NCBI RefSeq assembly: GCF_902635505.1
Contig: NC_045426.1
Span: 361,447,138-361,511,137 of the forward strand
Origin: Sarcophilus harrisii
Lineage: Eukaryota; Chordata; Mammalia; Dasyuromorphia; Dasyuridae
Reading direction: 5' to 3'
DNA length: 64,000 bases
Every line of letters starts with the position of its first letter. Positions within the stretch are counted from its first letter, which is position 1. The position numbers and the translations under genes were made by a program. Below are positions 34,400-45,693 of this stretch, one piece after another. Under the pieces are notes generated by a model. It made no database searches. It had not been told where the DNA came from and was given only the letters and a program-made list of their open reading frames with translations.

Positions 34400-35069
34400 A
34401 TCAACCTAGAATAATACCATTGAAAGAACAGAATATTAGTAGATGGAAGAATGAGATTCAAATTCCAACTCTTGGGCATAGTATGAATTGACATACAGTG
34501 AAGTGAACAAAACCAAGAAAACAATTTATACAAGAATAACAGTACAGCATTGTAAAGAAGCTTCTGAAAGGCTTTAAAACAGTGATTAACTGTGTCTACA
34601 GAGAACATAATGAACCATCCACAATCAATCCAGAAATCCATTGAAGCATGTTACCCAAACTCCTTAAAGCATTGAAAGAAATCTACATTTTTAGACATGA
34701 GCTTAGATGTTGTTTTACTTGTTTGTTACAAGGGGTGTGTGTGAGGGGGGAGGAAAGGTGTCCTTTCTCAGTTAATTCTGGGGGTGACAAAAGGAGGAAA
34801 GAGATTAACAATGATATCTTTCCAAAGAGGAGCTTTGAAACATTTTTTTAATGAACAAAAGAGAACAGAAAGTATTTTTTTAAAGCACAGACAGGAAGGA
34901 GAGTTCTGAAAATAACTTTTATAAAAATATTTTTTTAAAAAAGCAAGTGTGTGAAATGGACATTTTTAGTTTCCTATAGAATCCTCTTTGTAGTTTGCTG
35001 TGTGTGAAAATGCTCTTTGGGCATTTTAAGTTAAGGATAAAAGAAAATTTTTTTAAAATCCCAACTCTA
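34400..35069 (+). mobile_element. Old marsupial L1 3' UTR
   Basis: 'cagtgaagtgaacaaaacc' through 'gtgaaatggacatttttag', parallel to 20740-21490. It is interrupted by the young L1 at 35070. Confidence 0.6.
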
Positions 35070-35887
35070 TGTGAACGAATCCAACCATTCTGGAGAGTAG
35101 TTTGGAACTATGCTCAAAAAGTTATCAAACTGTGCATACCCTTTGATCCAGCAGTGTTACTACTGGGATTATATCCCAAAGAGATTATAAAGAAGGGAAA
35201 GGGACCTGTATGTGCACGAATGTTTGTGGCAGCCCTTTTTGTATAGTGGCTAAAAACTGGAAACTGAATGGATGTCCATCAGTTGGAGAATGGCTGAATA
35301 AATTGTGGTATATGAATATTATGGAATATTACTGTTCTGTAAGAAATGACCAACAGGATAATTTCAGAAAGGCCTGGAGAGACTTACACGAACTGATGCT
35401 GAGTGAAATGAGCAGGACCAGGAGATCATTATATACTTCAACAACAATACTATATGATGACCAGTTCTGATGGACCAGGCCATCCTCAGCAACGAGATCA
35501 ACCAAATCATTTCTAATGGAGCAGTAATGAACTGAACTAGCTATACCCAAAAAGAACTCTGGGAGATGACTAAAAACCATTACATTGAATTCCCAATCCC
35601 TATATTTATGCACACCTGCATTTTTGATTTCCTTCACAAGCTAATTGTACAATATTTCAGAGTCTGATCCTTTTTGTACAGCAAAATAACGTTTTGGTCA
35701 TGTATACTTACTGTGTATCTAATTTATATTTTAATATATTTAACATCTACTGGTCATCCTGTCATCTAGGGGAGGGGGTGGGAGGGTAAGAGGTGAAAAA
35801 TTGGAACAAAAGGTTTGGTAATTGTTAATGCTGTAAAGTATATATCCTGTAAATAAAAGGCTATTAAATAAAAAAAAATTAATAAAA
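35070..35887 (+). mobile_element. Young marsupial L1 3' end with 15-bp target duplication
   Basis: 818 bp of L1: 'tttgatccagcagtgttac', 'gatgtccatcagttggag', 'tgatgctgagtgaaatgag', ending with polyadenylation AATAAA and an A tail. Identical flanks aaaatcccaactcta are at 35055-35069 and 35888-35902. Inactive because of 5' truncation. Confidence 0.95.
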
Positions 35888-35902
35888 AAAATCCCAACTC
35901 TA

Positions 35903-36095
35903 GCATGATAATTGTGGAAATATATATAGAAGAATAGCACATATTTAATATATATTGAATAACTTACTCTCTAGGGAAGAGGGTGGGAGGAAGGGAGGGA
36001 AAAAATATGGAACACTAGGTTTTGCAAGGGTAAATGTTGAAAACCATCTTTGCATATATTTTTAAAATAAAAAGCTATTATTTAAAAAAGACGAT
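35903..36095 (+). mobile_element. L1 3' terminus of another subfamily
   Basis: 'agcacatatttaatatatat', 'ggttttgcaagggtaaatg', 'aaataaaaagctatt'. The reverse-orientation copy at 37385 is the same subfamily. Confidence 0.75.
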
Positions 36096-36504
36096 TAGAG
36101 AAATATTTGTGTGTGTAAAGGTCTTTCTTTTGGATCTTGACTAAAAATATTGGAATTTGTTGAATTAGATGGATTTTTCCATTGATAAAAAAATAAATCA
36201 GTAATAAAAATTTTTAAAAATCCCAGGCTCTGCTTATTGTTTTTATTTTCATGAACAAGATACTGCTTTCCTTTTCTATAAAAAATGAAGAGACTGGACT
36301 TGTAGTCTCTCATATCCCTCCTAGCTCTAGATCCAGGATAACATAATTAGTTATCTTTTCCTATGGGCCTATGTGATGATCTTCCCAAATGGGCAAAGAC
36401 CACTCCCAACATAGAAGAGTCAAGTCTTGCTGCTTACATAATTCTAGTCAAATTAACTCTATGTCTCAATTTTCTCATTGCAAAAAGAGGGGTTTGGACT
36501 CAGT

Positions 36505-36740
36505 GAGAAGCAGCTGGATCAATGGTTAAGAGTGCTGGGAATCTGGTGTCAAGAAGTCTAATGAGGCAATTGCTTAACCTCTGTTTGTCTCAGTTTACTC
36601 AACTGTGAAATGGGGATTACAGTGGTCCCTCTCCTAGGACTGTTTGTGAGGATCAAGTGAGATAATGCTTGTAGAAGGGCTTAACACAGTGCCTGGAACA
36701 TAATTGGTGTTATTTAAATAAATGCTTATTTTCTTCCCTT
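36505..36740 (+). repeat. MIR-type SINE
   Basis: 'gttaagagtgctggg', 'gtctcagtttactcaact', 'gaggatcaagtgagataatg', 'cacagtgcctggaac'. Confidence 0.8.
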
Positions 36741-37059
36741 TCATCCTAACAACCTCCAAGGTCTTTTCCAACTCTAAACTGATGCTCCTATGAATCCCCA
36801 AATCTCAGATATTTATAGCTATATCTCTGTATCATTGCATTTACAGGTATTTCTCTGAATAATTATACATAAATTAGATATGTGGTTTCTGATATCACCT
36901 GTGTTTCCAACAATTCATAGTTTTCTCTGAATAATTGTATTAATAATTGTATACAGATTCATAAGTTGGCTTCATATTTTCTTATATCTGTCATTTGTGT
37001 TTTCAGCAAGGCATTAGTTGCTTTTAGCAAGTCATGGTAATTATTTGTTTTTAAGTTTT

Positions 37060-37320
37060 GGAGCCTCATAGGATCATAACCCCAGAGCTGTAAGGGACCT
37101 TATGTCTTCCAAGATCCTTATTTTTTATATATTTGTTTATTGCAATTGGGGTTAAGTGACTTGCCCAGGGTCACATAGCTAGGAAGTATTAAGCATCTGA
37201 GGTCAAATTTGAACTCAGGTCCTCCTGACTTCAAGACTGGTGCTCTATCCACTGTGCCATCTAGCTGCCCCAATCCTTATTTTTTAAAAAGAAAAAAGTG
37301 AATCCCAAAGAAGTTAACCT
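37060..37320 (-). repeat. MIR-type repeat carrying a nested SINE
   Basis: The outer part 'agctgtaagggaccttatg' is an old MIR-like repeat. A cleaner SINE is inserted at 37122-37272. Confidence 0.6.
37122..37272 (-). mobile_element. Marsupial WSINE-type element, near complete
   Basis: Reverse consensus: 'ttaagtgacttgcccaggg', 'tttgaactcaggtcctcctg', 'gccatctagctgcccc'. Confidence 0.9.
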
Positions 37321-37384
37321 ATTTTCCAAACTTATTTTCCAACCTATTGTCCAAAATCAGTCAAAATGCATTTTTAAGTGATAC

Positions 37385-37745
37385 ATGTTTTTTATTAAAA
37401 CTTTTTATTTTCAAAACATATGCATAATTATCAACATCTACCCTTGAAAAACTTTGTTCCAAATTTTCTCCCTCCCTTCCCTTTACCACCCTCCTAAATA
37501 GCAAGTAATTCAAAATATGTTTAACATATGCAATTCTTCTATACATAGTTCTGCAGATATCATGCTGCACAAGAAAAATCTAATCAAAAAGAGAAAAAAA
37601 ATGAGAAAGAAAACAAAATGTAAGCAAACAACAACAAAAAAGTGAAAATGCTATGTTGTGATCCACACTCAAGTTCCACAGGCCTCCCTCTGGGTGCAGA
37701 TGGCTCTCTCCATCACAAGAACATTGGAACTGATCTGAATTAAAT
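37385..37745 (-). mobile_element. Marsupial L1 3' end, minus strand
   Basis: Reverse of the L1 tail ('actttttattttcaaaac', 'ctctgggtgcagatggctc'). The short direct repeat tgatacatgtt is found on both sides (near 37379 and 37744), consistent with target duplication. Confidence 0.85.
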
Positions 37746-38330
37746 GATACATGTTGAGGAGGTATGTTAGGCACTACATTAAGCACAAGGGAGACAATGT
37801 ACAAACAGTTGTGCACATAGGAGATATTTTCAGAAATGATGGAGGGAATCTCTGAGATAGGCCCTAGGGTGGTGGGGAGAGGGGTGGGAAAAGCCTCCTC
37901 CAGAAGGAGGCATGGAGCTCAGTCTAATGACTGAGGATTGGCAGTCTAATGGCAATGCCAGCAATGCCAGCAGGCTATCAGAACATGGGGGTCAGCCATT
38001 GAAAAGGCATAGAATCAGGACCTAGAACACTGGGTTGGAAGAAAAGCAAGGAGAAAGGTGCTGTTGGAAGGGGAAGTATATGGAAAAGATTGGAAAAGTA
38101 GAAAGGAGCCAGGTTATGGAGCTTTAAATGTCCAACCAAATTTTATATTTGATTCTTTATAATATGACACTCACCATTCAGAAGCTCATTGAGCAGTAGG
38201 GTGATGGGATAAGGCTGAGGATTTAAGAAAATCACTTTGGCAGATGAGTGGAAGATAGATTGGAAGGTGGAGAATTGGGGCAGACACTAAGCAGGTGGTG
38301 ACTTTAGTGATAATAGGGAGCAAAGCTAGC
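37745..38330 (+). repeat. Ancient dispersed mammalian repeat (copy)
   Basis: 'cactacattaagcacaagg', 'aggttatggagctttaaatg', 'tttaagaaaatcactttggc'; same unnamed family. Confidence 0.6.
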
Positions 38331-38529
38331 AATTAAACCCATTCTTCAACTCCACACCCAGCAACTTTTCTACCATACTATGATATTAGAATGATACCAT
38401 GATAATGGCATTCATACTAGAATGCTGGAAGTAGAAATTATATGAAAAGATTTCAGGACATAAGTACTTAACTTGTGCTCTGTTTAAAAGAAGATGAATA
38501 TGGGGAGAGATAAAGAGAAAGGCTAGGGT

Positions 38530-38765
38530 GAATTTATGTGTGTGTACGTATATATGTATATGTATATACATATGTATGTATATATATTTATGTGCACACA
38601 TTATATATAAACACACACATACCCTGTGTATTTGTATGAGTATATATATGTGTTCACATATACATACACACATACACATAGTGTCTGTTTATTTGCATAT
38701 GTATATATGTATTATATATATACACACAAATACACATACATACATACATACATATTTAGTTATTT
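38530..38765. repeat. TA/TG/CA-rich complex microsatellite
   Basis: Alternating tatatgtg and acacacata runs; small open frames across it are artefacts of the repeat. Confidence 0.85.
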
Positions 38766-38975
38766 CAGTCATACCTGCCTCTTTTGACCCCATTTGGATT
38801 TTCTTGGCAAGTATGCTGGAGTGATTTGCCATTATCTTCTCCAGCTCATTTTACAGATGAGGAAACTGAAGCAAAGAGGTTAAGTGACTGACCAAAGTCA
38901 TACAGCTCTAGCTAGTAAATATTTGTCTGAGGCTACATTTGAACTCAGGACTGACTCTATCCAGACACATACATA
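38757..38975 (-). mobile_element. Marsupial SINE between two microsatellites
   Basis: 'ccatttggattttcttggc', 'attttacagatgaggaaact', 'atttgaactcaggactgac'. Confidence 0.85.
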
Positions 38976-39110
38976 CATACATATGTATACATGTATATAT
39001 ATATATATATACACACACACATATATACACACACATAATGCATAAAATGTGTATGTATATGTATGTGTACATGCATGTACATGTGCATGTGTAGCTGTAC
39101 ATGCATGTAT
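38965..39110. repeat. TA/CA/TG microsatellite
   Basis: acatacatac, tatatatatata, then acatgcatgtac units. Confidence 0.9.
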
Positions 39111-39269
39111 GTGTTCTGCTGGATTCACTCCCTTCAAGGTCCAACTCAGGTACATCTTTTCTATGAAGGCATCATTAACATTCTTTCTCCACCCTTAGGC
39201 AGCTAAAGATGATTTCCCTTCCTTAAATTTCTCTTATCTCAATTTTTCCTGGAGGTCTCCTTTTCATTC

Positions 39270-39520
39270 TTCCAACTTAGAGGTGGCACAGTGCCAAAAG
39301 TCAGGAAGATCTGAGTTCAAATGTGACCCCAGATTTTTCTTAGATGTGTGATTCTGGACAAGTCACTTAATTCCTGTTGCCTCCGCTTTCCCATGTGTAG
39401 AATGGGGATAATAATAGCCTACCTCCCAGGGCTGTTGTAAGAATCAAATGAGATAATTGCAGAGAGGTCAGCACAGTGCCTGGCACATGGTAGTGATACA
39501 TAAATGTGAGCTATTTCATA
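39270..39520 (+). mobile_element. SINE/MIR element
   Basis: 'aagtcaggaagatctgag', 'acaagtcacttaattcc', 'ctcccagggctgttgtaag', 'cacagtgcctggcacatgg'. Confidence 0.8.
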
Positions 39521-39529
39521 GGTGAACAT

Positions 39530-39690
39530 TGACTTGGAAGTTATAGAACATTGCAGCCCCATAATGCCCTTCATTTGACAGAGGAGGAAACGGAGGGCTC
39601 AGGGAAAAGTAGACAGGTTAGCCCAAGGTCATTGTGGGAAGGGACAGTGTTTTCTAACTCTTAAGTCCAGGGACTTTTCTGCTCTACTAC
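39530..39690 (-). repeat. MIR-like fragment
   Basis: 'tttgacagaggaggaaacg' and 'agcccaaggtcattgtgg'. Confidence 0.5.
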
Positions 39691-39849
39691 ACATCTCCCT
39701 ATCTGGGTACATACCCCCTGAGTTCTATCAGATTGCAAGCAGCATCTGGTTTTGTTTTGTTTTTTTTAACTAATTTTGAATCTCTTGAACTTAGCAGAGT
39801 GTCTGGCAACAGAGCAGGTATTTCATTATCCATTAAATAATATGATTGG

Positions 39850-41370
39850 AGGAGGAGGAGTGAAAGGAGATCCAGAAATAGAGAATGTGGAGGTGGGGGA
39901 AGAGAAGAACGGGAGGTGAAACAGACAGAGGAAAGACTGACAAAGACAGAGATAGAGAGAGGAAAAACAGAGTGACAGAGAGACCGAGGCTCAGAGAGAG
40001 AGAGAAACAGAGTGACAGAGACACGCACAAAGAGACAGAGTGACAGAGGAGAGACACAGAGAACCAGAGTGATAGACAAGAGAAACAGAAACAGAGTAAC
40101 ACAGACAGACAGACAGAAACAGTGACAGAAATAGAGAATGTGGGGGGAAGAAGGATGAGAAGTAAAACAGACAGAGGAAAGACTGACAAAACAGAGATAA
40201 AGAGAGAGAGTGACAGAGAGACAGAGAAACAGTGACAGAGACATTGATATACCACAGAGAAACAGTGGCACAGAGAGAGAGATAAGAGAAACAGAGTGAC
40301 ACACAGAGAGAGAGAGGGAGGCAAGAGAAAGAAACAGTGTCACAGTGAGAAACAGTGACAAAGAAACAGAGTGACAGAGAGAAACAGAGTGACAGAGAGG
40401 GAGACAAGAGAAAGAAACAGTGACAGAGAGAGAGGGAGACAAGAGAAAGAGAAACAGAGTGACACAGAGAAACAGAAACAAAGAGAAACAGAGTGACAGA
40501 GAGAGAGACAAGAGAGAGAAACAGTGTGACAGAGAGGGAAACAAGAGAAAGAGAAACAGTGACAGAGAGAGACAGAGACAGAGAAACAGAATTGAGGTTG
40601 GGCACAGGGCAGAGAGTTGTGGGAACCCCTTTCTGGTCCAAGATTCCTGCTTTTAGGTACTATGCAAGGGATTGAGCTGAAGGAAGCTTGTTATATGGGT
40701 AGCTCTTGGTGGGGACTGGGAGCAGTTCAAGTTGAAATAATAGAGAATCTTCCAATTGAATGAGTGTCCTTGGACTAATCTCTAACTCAATAGAGTTGGA
40801 TAGAAATCTAGATCTCCAGTTGGGCTAAGTAAGAGTGGTCCTGGACTCAACTAGTCCCACCCAGATAACACTTTAGATTCCCTGGGGCAGATCTCTCAGA
40901 TGAGAGCTTCTCTGAGGGAGTTTCCCAAGCTTTCCCTCCAAAGTCTAAGAGAGAGTGAGAGAGAGTTTCGGGGCTCCCTTTGTTAGAGTGACAAGAGAGA
41001 CAGAGAAACAAAGTGACACATAGAGAAACAGTGACAGAGAGGGAGACAAGAGAAAGAGAAAGAGTGATGGAGACACAAGAGAGAAATAGTGACACACACA
41101 AACACACACACACAGGAATAGAGTGACAGAGAGGGAGAGAAGAGAGAAATAGACTGACAGAGAGGGAGACAAGAGAAAGAAAAAGAGTGACAGAGAGATG
41201 AGAGAAATAGTGACAGACACAACAGAAAAACAGTGGCACAGGGGAGAGAGAAGTGAGAAACAGTGACAGAGAGGGAAAGACAAGAGAAAGAGAAACAATG
41301 ACACAGAGAAATGGAGTGATGGAGAGAGACACATGAGAGAGAGAAAGACATAGGGACAGAAAGAATGAAT
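39850..41370 (+). repeat. Purine-rich GACAGAGA satellite, split by an LTR
   Basis: Tandem variants of 'gacagagagaaacagagt' fill 39895-40590 and resume at about 40985-41370. A block starting agaaatagagaatg at 39874 recurs at 40127, showing a longer-order repeat of 253 bp. Long minus-strand open frames of Ser/Leu/Val-rich sequence are artefacts of the composition. Confidence 0.9.
40590..40985 (-). mobile_element. Solo-type LTR fragment inside the satellite
   Basis: Its 3' edge (minus strand ...ggggttcccaca at 40618) and the following 'actctctgccctg' match the LTR edge at 42735-42775. An endogenous retrovirus fossil inserted in satellite DNA; the 5' end is approximate. Confidence 0.65.
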
Positions 41371-41399
41371 TTTAGAGATCAGGCTAGCATACAAGTGTG

Positions 41400-41600
41400 A
41401 AGCTCTAATTACATGCCAAACACAGCACTAAACATTAGGAATATACATTAAGCCAGCAAGATGGGCCCTGCCCTCAAGGAATTTACATTCTGATGGGGGA
41501 AGACAATGCATAAAGCAGTACTGGGAAGGAGAGAGGGTGGTGTGCACTAGGGCATGGTCTGGAGATGTCCCGGAAATGAGGTGGAGGCTTGCTTTCAAGC
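41400..41600 (+). repeat. Ancient dispersed mammalian repeat fragment
   Basis: 'acatgccaaacacagcac', 'cctgccctcaaggaattta', 'cattctgatgggggaag'. Confidence 0.6.
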
Positions 41601-41640
41601 TACATGAGATGAAAGTTTACCTCTAAGAGCCCAGGGTGCT

Positions 41641-42118
41641 TGTGATGGGGTGAACTCTGAAACTGTGTTCCCCTTTAATCTGTAAAATAATCGCTCTGAA
41701 ACTGTGTCTCTTTTGATCTGTAAAAGAAGGGAGACTAGGAGTCTCGGACCCCAAGGAGCCTGGGAGAGCATGTCTTCCCAGACAAGATAAGCAGCATCAT
41801 TCAATTGGAAATCTTGGTCAAAGCACCCTTCATTGATCTTTTGGCCGTGCTAACACTCTTCAGGAAATTCCAGATTCTGAAAAGATCTTTGTCTGATAAT
41901 CAGCTCAAACTGCCCTTAGTTTCCCCCCGCCCCCCAAGATTTCCTTATAAAATAGGTTATTGTTCACACACTCTTTGTAAATCTCTTCATTAAGGATTTG
42001 CCTACTAAGAGAATTCCCTCTTAAGCCAACAATAAAACTTCCTTTTGCCACAAATAGATTTCAGGTTTGTGAATTCTTTCACCTTGGACCTGTACTGAGA
42101 CCAGAGGGGATTCTCACA
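41641..42118 (+). mobile_element. LTR of an endogenous retrovirus, solo-like
   Basis: TGTGAT...TCTCACA ends, a polyadenylation signal in 'aacaataaaacttcc' (near 42030), then a U5-like end 'gaccagaggggattctcaca'. Related in its R-U5 end to 42266-42760. No clear target duplication; fossil. Confidence 0.65.
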
Positions 42119-42265
42119 TCAATTCTCACACTTCAGTTCTCTAACACTAGAACCACATCAGTTGCAGGATAGGAATCCAACTTTCCAGGAGATGGAGATA
42201 GAAAATGAAGGCTGACTGGTTGACCTGATTGCATATGAGGTACAGATGGGGGAACTTCTCTGACC

Positions 42266-42760
42266 TGTGGGGGAGCCATGAAGTAAATGCTTGAGAAACT
42301 CCTTTGAAGGGAGAAAATTAGCTGAAAATTATCCTGAAAATTGACTCAGGACCACTCCCAGTAAGTGGTTTTATCTAGGCCTGGGGGCAATGACAACATT
42401 GAAGGAATCTCATTCAATTCAGATCTCATTTAAAGGGCAACTTTGGGGCACATTTCTTTGCAGAGGCCCAAAAGCAGGAATCATGCCATGCCAAGGGACC
42501 TATCTTTGGCATAACTGCCTCTGAGGACCCCTGCCTAATGAGAAGATACCCTTTTCTCAGCATTAACCTCTCTTTATTTCTCTGCCAGGATTCCTCTGCT
42601 AGACTTTTGCATCTCTGTTGGGACCTTGCCATTGAGGAAGTCAGCCTCCTAGCAAAGGCTAACTTCTCAGTGCCAATAAACTTCTTTTTTGCCAGTCTAA
42701 CTTTTTGGGTCCGTAAATTCTTTTATGAAGGACCTGCACCGACCAGAAGGGGTTCCCACA
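42266..42760 (+). mobile_element. LTR of a related endogenous retrovirus
   Basis: TGTGGG...TTCCCACA termini with polyadenylation signal in 'ccaataaacttctt' (near 42676). The sequence just beyond the 3' edge (42761-42785) is also present beyond the 40590-40985 LTR, so it is probably internal leader. Fossil. Confidence 0.65.
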
Positions 42761-42924
42761 ACTCTCTGCCCTGCGCCAAACCTCTTCGGTACCTTTCATA
42801 AATCGATGTGGGTATTTGCAGATCATAAACTCTGGAGCAAGAAAAATGAAAACATTAGTAGCCACTATTAACTGAAAACAAATAAGAAATAAAGATGCCG
42901 GAGAGATTTCAATAGACCAGGATG

Positions 42925-43041
42925 TAATAATGAGAAAAGATTTTGATTTTTTTTTTAAAGGAGGCATAAATTAAAGTTACTAATAATAATGAGAAAAGAT
43001 TTTGATTTTTTTTTAAAGGAGGCATAAATTAAAGTTACTAA
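42925..43041 (+). repeat. 59-bp tandem duplication
   Basis: A block starting taataatgagaaaagat at 42925 recurs at 42984, differing by one T in the T-run. A young duplication. Confidence 0.9.
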
Positions 43042-43670
43042 TAGTATAAGTATAGGAGGAAGGGAAATGTTTCTTTTCTTTGACTGAAAAAACCTTTCTG
43101 TCTCTTTAAGATTCTCAGGCATCAGGTTTCACATAACTGACCTCCTGACATGACTAAAGCTGTCTCCATTTCAAGCTGTCTCAGAAATCAAGCTCTTAAA
43201 CCTAAATGTCTCAAGAGCATCTTCCTCTCACTCACTCTGACTATTTTGGTAGATATATCACTCTTAAGTTATGGAGACTTTTTGGTTAGGGATGTAAATC
43301 ATAGGGAGCTTTTGCAGCTATAGTCGAAGTCACAGAAATAAAAATTAACTCCTTAGCAGACAGAAATAACAGAACCTTCCAGTAATAAAGAAAATGTGGA
43401 AGTGAAATAAAGTCTAGATAATTTTCATATTCCAAAAATAGATACATTAATCACCTTCTCCATGGTTAAAAAAATTATTTCATATCATTTCCCAAAAATT
43501 GAATTTTTTACATATTAAATGAGCTCACATGGCAAGACATTGGAGATTTCTTACTATCAGTACTGAGGAAACAAATGACCATACTTATGCTAGATTTCCA
43601 GAAATAGAAATGAAAAGTCAAATGTGAGAGAAGGAATCTATTCACAACAATCAATTCTAAGTTTTAAAAT
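43042..43670. other. Intergenic, nothing recognised
   Basis: AT-rich, no open frame or repeat identified. Confidence 0.5.
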
Positions 43671-43800
43671 CATCTCTGCAGTCAGGAGGACCTGAATTCA
43701 AATTTGGCTTCAGATACTTAGTAGCTGTGTGATTCCAGATAAATAACCCAGATTGCCTTCAAACATTTCCTTCCCCCAAAAAACCCAAACCTCATCAAAA
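43670..43800 (+). mobile_element. WSINE-type element
   Basis: 'gtcaggaggacctgaattc', 'tagtagctgtgtgattcc', A-rich end. Confidence 0.8.
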
Positions 43801-44189
43801 CATCATTTTAAAATACTTAGCATTGTTAAAGTTTTTTTACTTATGGACTTACACTTAACTAACTTAAGTACAAGAACTTTTAGCTTGTTAGCTGCCGGGG
43901 CTTGTTAATTTCAACATTTAAAATTCAAGACAAATCAACTTGTAAACTAGTAAATACTTCTGTGTAGCATTCCTTTGCTAGGCTCTGGAAATTGAAAAAC
44001 CAAAAGCAACAGTCACTGAAATCTAAATTTAGAGCTGGAGGGAACCCCTTTGAGAACATTGAGTCCAACTCCTTTATAATTAAAAAAAAACAAAAAAACC
44101 TGAGGCAGGGAGAGGTTAAACTACCAAATCTAGTCAAATCTAAAGATTTGAAGGCAAGGTCTTAGTGACTTCTGTACCCCATCATTCGC

Positions 44190-44415
44190 TGTGGAATCAT
44201 TGTTCAGTCATTTTTAGTCATGTCTAACTCTCCATGACCCTTTTTGGGATTTTCTTGACAAAGATATTGTAGTGGCTTTGCCACTACATTTCCTTTTCTA
44301 ACTCATTTTTACAGATGAGGAAACTGAGGCGAATAGGGTTAAGTCACACAACCAGCATGACTCTAGGCCCATATATTCAGGCTCTATATTCACTACAACA
44401 CCTAGCTGCTTCCCA
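44190..44415 (-). mobile_element. Marsupial SINE
   Basis: 'ttgttcagtcatttttag', 'tttttgggattttcttgac', 'ttacagatgaggaaactg', 'aacacctagctgcttcc'. Confidence 0.85.
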
Positions 44416-45400
44416 TTGTGAGAAAGAGGTGAAGAAAAGTTTATTCATAATTATAAGCTACTCAAATGTGATATAAAGGCAAGAGAAAGGTTGTCAGTAA
44501 CTTTAGGTTTCACCACAGATTATGATTTTTGGGAAAATTCTACCAGAAATCCAAATATGAGTTTTTTTTCAAAATAAAAGATGTTTAAAAAGCCAAAATA
44601 AAGGAAATTGCATACTATTTTGAAAACAGCTTATTTTATTCACTAATTCCACTTTTGGGAGCAGGTTTTAGAGAAACAAACTGAAATCTAAGCTGCAGAG
44701 CTCTTCAAATGTTTTTGTTTCAATAATGAAGTTCTCTGTGGTAGCTAATGAAGCAAGAAATAAAAGTAATTTATACTCCATTCAAAATCAAGAAACATAC
44801 CCTCCTTTTCAATTGTCATGGAGAAGATAAGACCTACATAAATTGTCCTAATTGTCTGTTCCTCCTTTTTTCTTATTAATTATATGCCTGTCTTATTAAG
44901 ATTGGAATGTCACCATAAAAGTGACTCATGATATTGCACTTGCTTTCATGCTTTCTAAAGAACAAATCTGAAGTTAAATTTTAATTCAATTCAGCAAGCA
45001 TTAAAGGCCTACCATGTAATGCTGGTGCTAAATTAGGAACATCTCCATTGAAAGTCCCATTTGCAGCAATTATATAAATATAGGTTCAAAGGATCAGACT
45101 TGATGGAAGTGACCTTCTGAAGGTCATCTAATTCACACTTCTCTGTTTTTGCATTTGGAGAAACTGAAGAAAAATCAGAAATACAAGATTCATTGGGGGA
45201 GGGAAGTATATTGGTAAAGAATTCTGATATAACAAAGCATGGATAATAGTTATTATTTGAAGGAAGAACTCTTCTGTTATATAAAATGAAATATCCATTT
45301 TTCTTTTTTAATCCTTTCAGTTATAGCTATGAGGAGAAATGACACTTGAATTCATACAAGTTATCTGTGGCTAAGCCAAGATCTGAATGTAGATCTTCTC
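44416..45400. other. Intergenic, weak MIR traces only
   Basis: 45060-45190 has a faint reverse MIR ('gaccttctgaaggtcatc', 'ggagaaactgaag'). The rest is unassigned. Confidence 0.45.
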
Positions 45401-45404
45401 TGAA

Positions 45405-45608
45405 TCTAGACAGTTAGGTGATACATAAAGTGTCAGAGCTGGAGTCAGGCTAATTTATCTTCCTGAGTTAAATCTGGCCTCAAACACTTCCTAGCTGTGT
45501 GACCCTGGACAAGTCACTCAATCCTGTTTGCCTCACTTTCCTCAACTATAAAATGAGCTGGAGAAGGAAATGGCAAACCAGTTCAGTATCTTTAATAAGA
45601 AAATGTCA
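45405..45608 (+). mobile_element. Marsupial SINE
   Basis: 'gcctcaaacacttcctagc', 'ctggacaagtcactcaatcc', 'gagaaggaaatggcaaacc'. Confidence 0.85.
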
Positions 45609-45693
45609 GAATTCTCTCCTTCCTTTTAATATAGCACCAGCTCCTCCATGAAAATTTCCCTGATCTCCTTTGCTTTCCTTAAATTTCTCATAG

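Noticed and set aside
39699-41394. Long minus-strand open frames up to 281 codons rich in Ser, Leu, Val and Cys
   Set aside because: They lie in the purine satellite, where stop codons are absent by composition. Similar frames exist in several registers at once, so this is not a gene.
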